From Drosophila miranda (lineage: Eukaryota; Arthropoda; Insecta; Diptera; Drosophilidae), in the NCBI RefSeq assembly GCF_003369915.1, contig NC_046676.1, positions 6,014,001-6,078,000 on the forward strand: a stretch of DNA of 64,000 nt. The letters run 5' to 3'. Under the pieces are notes generated by a model. That model was not told where the DNA came from. It searched no databases and saw only the letters and a list, made by a program, of their open reading frames with translations. Positions 62,132 to 64,000 of the stretch are shown here, one piece after another. Both the position numbers and the translations under genes were made by a program. Each line of letters begins with the position of its first letter. The first letter of the stretch is position 1.

Positions 62132-63163
62132 TTAATAAGAATCTTCATCAAATTTCAAATATGCTCTGTGCAACTTATTGACAAACTCCTTATCGTTTTG
62201 GATAAGATAAGTGAAGGCCTGCACAAATCGTGATGAGCTTAATGGCTGCACGGGCTCCGGGTTGCCATTGGGTGCATCGAACATGGAAGGAGGCATTAGG
62301 GCCGGCTTTGCTTCAGGCTGGTCTCCCACCAGCAAGCGCCTGAGGCAGTTGCCAGCGTCTTCGTTGGCCATTAATGGAGATCCGATTTTCAATTCACTGA
62401 GCAGTGGTAAGGGCTGAGCGCTCAACGACGTCTTCTGAAAAGGTGATAGCCTGCACTCGGAAGGGGCTTCTCTGGTCGGAATTAAGCCTTCATTGGGCGT
62501 TGCTGCACGCTGTTGCTTCTCCAATTGATCCACTGAAAGCGGCTGTACCCGATTGTACTGTACTGTACCCGACTCTGCTGTAGCTTGCTTCGCCGATTCA
62601 AAGAACTTGAGAACATTCCCGGGGGTCACATTTTCCGGTTGCATTGACTTGGACTGGTTGTTGCACTGTGCGTTGTACTCCTTTTGGGCTTTGCTCAGCA
62701 TATTAAATATGCTTGCATTGTCGTGTTTTGGAATCACAAACGTGGGAGCAGCATTAGGATTCGCCACCAGTCCGTTGGATTCTTTATTCTGCAGTAAGCT
62801 GTTCACAACACCATTCATGCGGTCGCACTCTTCACTGTTGTAAAACCAAAATCCCCGGATGCGGGAGCGTTCGTTGCGGTAGAGGAGGAACGGGGGCTGC
62901 GACTGCAGCTCAAGACTCCCAGTGATTGGCTCCACAAAAGAAGTTGTATTTAGCCTGTTATTGATGAAAATGCTGTGAAAGGGCTCGGCGTTGCGGTGAT
63001 ATATGAAGAAAGCTCCCTCGACGTCGGTCTTCTCCCATTCATTTTGTTCCGAGTTAAAGGTGTAGAACGCGACGTGCGACGACGAGTCGACGATTTCCTT
63101 GGCGTATGGATCTATTTTCTTAATAGCTGACAGGTTCATTCGAGTAATGCTTTCGTCCGCCAT
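62132..63163 (-). CDS. Dcp1: mRNA decapping protein 1
   Basis: A single exon encodes 343 residues (fly Dcp1 is about 370) starting MADESITRMNLSAIKKIDPY. The EVH1 domain covers about residues 1-125, with SSHVAFYTFN, EGAFFIYHR and RGFWFYNSEECDRMNGVVNS. The middle is Gln/Pro/Ser-rich. The C-terminal helix RFVQAFTYLIQNDKEFVNKL matches the Dcp1 trimerisation domain. Dcp1 activates Dcp2 to remove the mRNA cap in cytoplasmic P-bodies; in flies it is also a component of oskar mRNP. The start is the only ATG near the domain edge. The gene shares a 142-base divergent promoter with the gene starting at 63306. The copy is intact. Confidence 0.93.
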   Translation of the reverse strand: MADESITRMNLSAIKKIDPYAKEIVDSSSHVAFYTFNSEQNEWEKTDVEGAFFIYHRNAEPFHSIFINNRLNTTSFVEPITGSLELQSQPPFLLYRNERSRIRGFWFYNSEECDRMNGVVNSLLQNKESNGLVANPNAAPTFVIPKHDNASIFNMLSKAQKEYNAQCNNQSKSMQPENVTPGNVLKFFESAKQATAESGTVQYNRVQPLSVDQLEKQQRAATPNEGLIPTREAPSECRLSPFQKTSLSAQPLPLLSELKIGSPLMANEDAGNCLRRLLVGDQPEAKPALMPPSMFDAPNGNPEPVQPLSSSRFVQAFTYLIQNDKEFVNKLHRAYLKFDEDSY

Positions 63164-63305
63164 ATTCTTGCCGAGCTTTGGTAATTGGTAATTAAATTAT
63201 CAATCAAATTATAACTTTTGCAGTTTCCACAATCAAGAAAAGGGGGGGAAATTGACGTCGGCCAGCGAATAAATCTTGTGTTACTCGTTACTAGTGGACG
63301 GAAAA

Positions 63306-64000
63306 ATGGGGTATGGACGACAGGCAAAACGGACCGGAAAATGCAGCGAGTGCAAGGTAAAGTCCACCCATTTGCTAAATATACCTTGAAGACAAAAAGC
63401 CGATAGTTTTAAATGAAATGATTTAAGACATCGATACTATCGATAGTATCTAATTTTTTAAAAGTCATTCAAAGTACCTGGAGAAATAGAAACAGAGAGC
63501 GGGTTTGAGTCCCGGCACGGCCCTCCCCCTTAATCTAGTAGAAAATGTACTCATCAATGGCCTAAAACTATATGGGCAGAGCTACGGGCTCTGTCTAGCT
63601 AGTAATATTCGACGGAATATCAAAAACGAGGAATATGTAAGAGAACTATCGATAGTGCCATCGATAATACTCCACCTCTATTGGAAACTGGCGGGAACAC
63701 ACAATAGCTGCTAATTGCATTTTGTATTTGTATTAAAAGTGCATCAACATGCAACAGTCCATAACGTAAATATTGTTCAATAGTTTTTACTCATTCTACT
63801 GCATTGCCTAATCCATATTTTGGTTTTCCACAACAGTTCCTATTTTAAGCAAAAATCCGATGTGCCGGAGAGCCCTGGCAAAGCCAGAGCAGTTTCGGAG
63901 TAAGACCAAAAATGCATTTTATTTGAGACAATGCAACTCAAGTGTTTTAACAATTTGTCGTATAGAATTAAGTCGGAGATTGATTTGGCTGAAAATGAAC
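63306..64000 (+). CDS. First exons of an unidentified gene divergent from Dcp1 (runs off the window)
   Basis: Proposed exons are 63306-63356 (MGYGRQAKRTGKCSECK), 63850-63899 and 63966 onward. They join in phase to read KQKSDVPESPGKARAV and then SEIKSEIDLAENE. The donor GTAAAG at 63357 and the donor GTAAGA at 63900 are good. The acceptor at 63849 (TTTTAAG) is weak. The protein start is basic with a CxxC. The family was not recognised. Intron 1 is filled by a MITE fragment and an ISY-like repeat. Confidence 0.45.
63427..63680. mobile_element. MITE fragment with TATCGATA, interrupted by an ISY-like repeat
   Basis: The right end ATACTCCACCTCTA (63667-63680) matches the end of the 377-bp MITE at 49541-49917. 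TATCGATA occurs at 63438-63445 and 63647-63654. A reversed ISY-like piece occupies 63530-63635 between them. Confidence 0.6.

Noticed and set aside
63218-63406. 62-codon frame running through the divergent gene's first exon and past its donor
   Set aside because: The strong GTAAAG donor at 63357 and the phase-compatible downstream exons favour the spliced model.

Overview
This window looks like an obscura-group Drosophila chromosome (D. pseudoobscura, D. persimilis or D. miranda relatives). The evidence is a run of recognisable fly genes with short fly-type introns, plus dispersed repeats of the types common in that group (DINE-1/ISY-like and SGM/mini-me-like sequences, a Bari transposon, an Osvaldo/Ulysses-like Ty3/Gypsy element). 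As I remember it, NDUFAF3, Mtpbeta and ken, and PHDP and Dcp1, sit together near 60A of D. melanogaster 2R (Muller element C). The high transposon density and the frame-broken copies recall the D. miranda neo-sex chromosome, but species and chromosome are inference.

Layout. 1-4670 is an internally deleted Ty3/Gypsy element on the + strand. 4671-7050 holds the last two exons and 3' UTR of an unidentified + strand gene whose reading frame is in conflict. 7829-16903 is a long but defective copy of the same retroelement on the - strand, flanked by a 4-bp target duplication. 16904-18260 carries degenerate coding fragments, one resembling an LDL-receptor-related protein, and a dispersed repeat. 18542-19274 is NDUFAF3. 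19350-20810 is a broken non-LTR element. 21550-23367 is Mtpbeta (-). 23534-24070 is an odd repetitive gene-like locus that is open in several frames. 24075-38345 is almost wholly repeats: SGM-like and ISY-like sequences, a 1.1-kb terminal-inverted-repeat element, a nearly perfect 2.8-kb tandem duplication, and a LINE with a reverse transcriptase remnant.

38346-45020 is ken, 46037-47874 a tetraspanin, and 48144-49482 mRpS27 (-). 49541-53440 is again repeats. 53841-55341 is the homeobox gene PHDP (-). 57759-61395 is a secreted or GPI-anchored immunoglobulin-domain gene with a complete Bari transposon in its first intron. 62132-63163 is Dcp1 (-), and the first exons of an unidentified divergent gene run off the right edge.

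The host genes are unrelated in function: two encode mitochondrial assembly or translation factors (NDUFAF3, mRpS27), one a fatty-acid beta-oxidation enzyme, two are transcription factors, and one is an mRNA decapping cofactor. They are linked by ancestral synteny rather than by a pathway. No tRNA, rRNA, CRISPR or bacterial-type element was seen.
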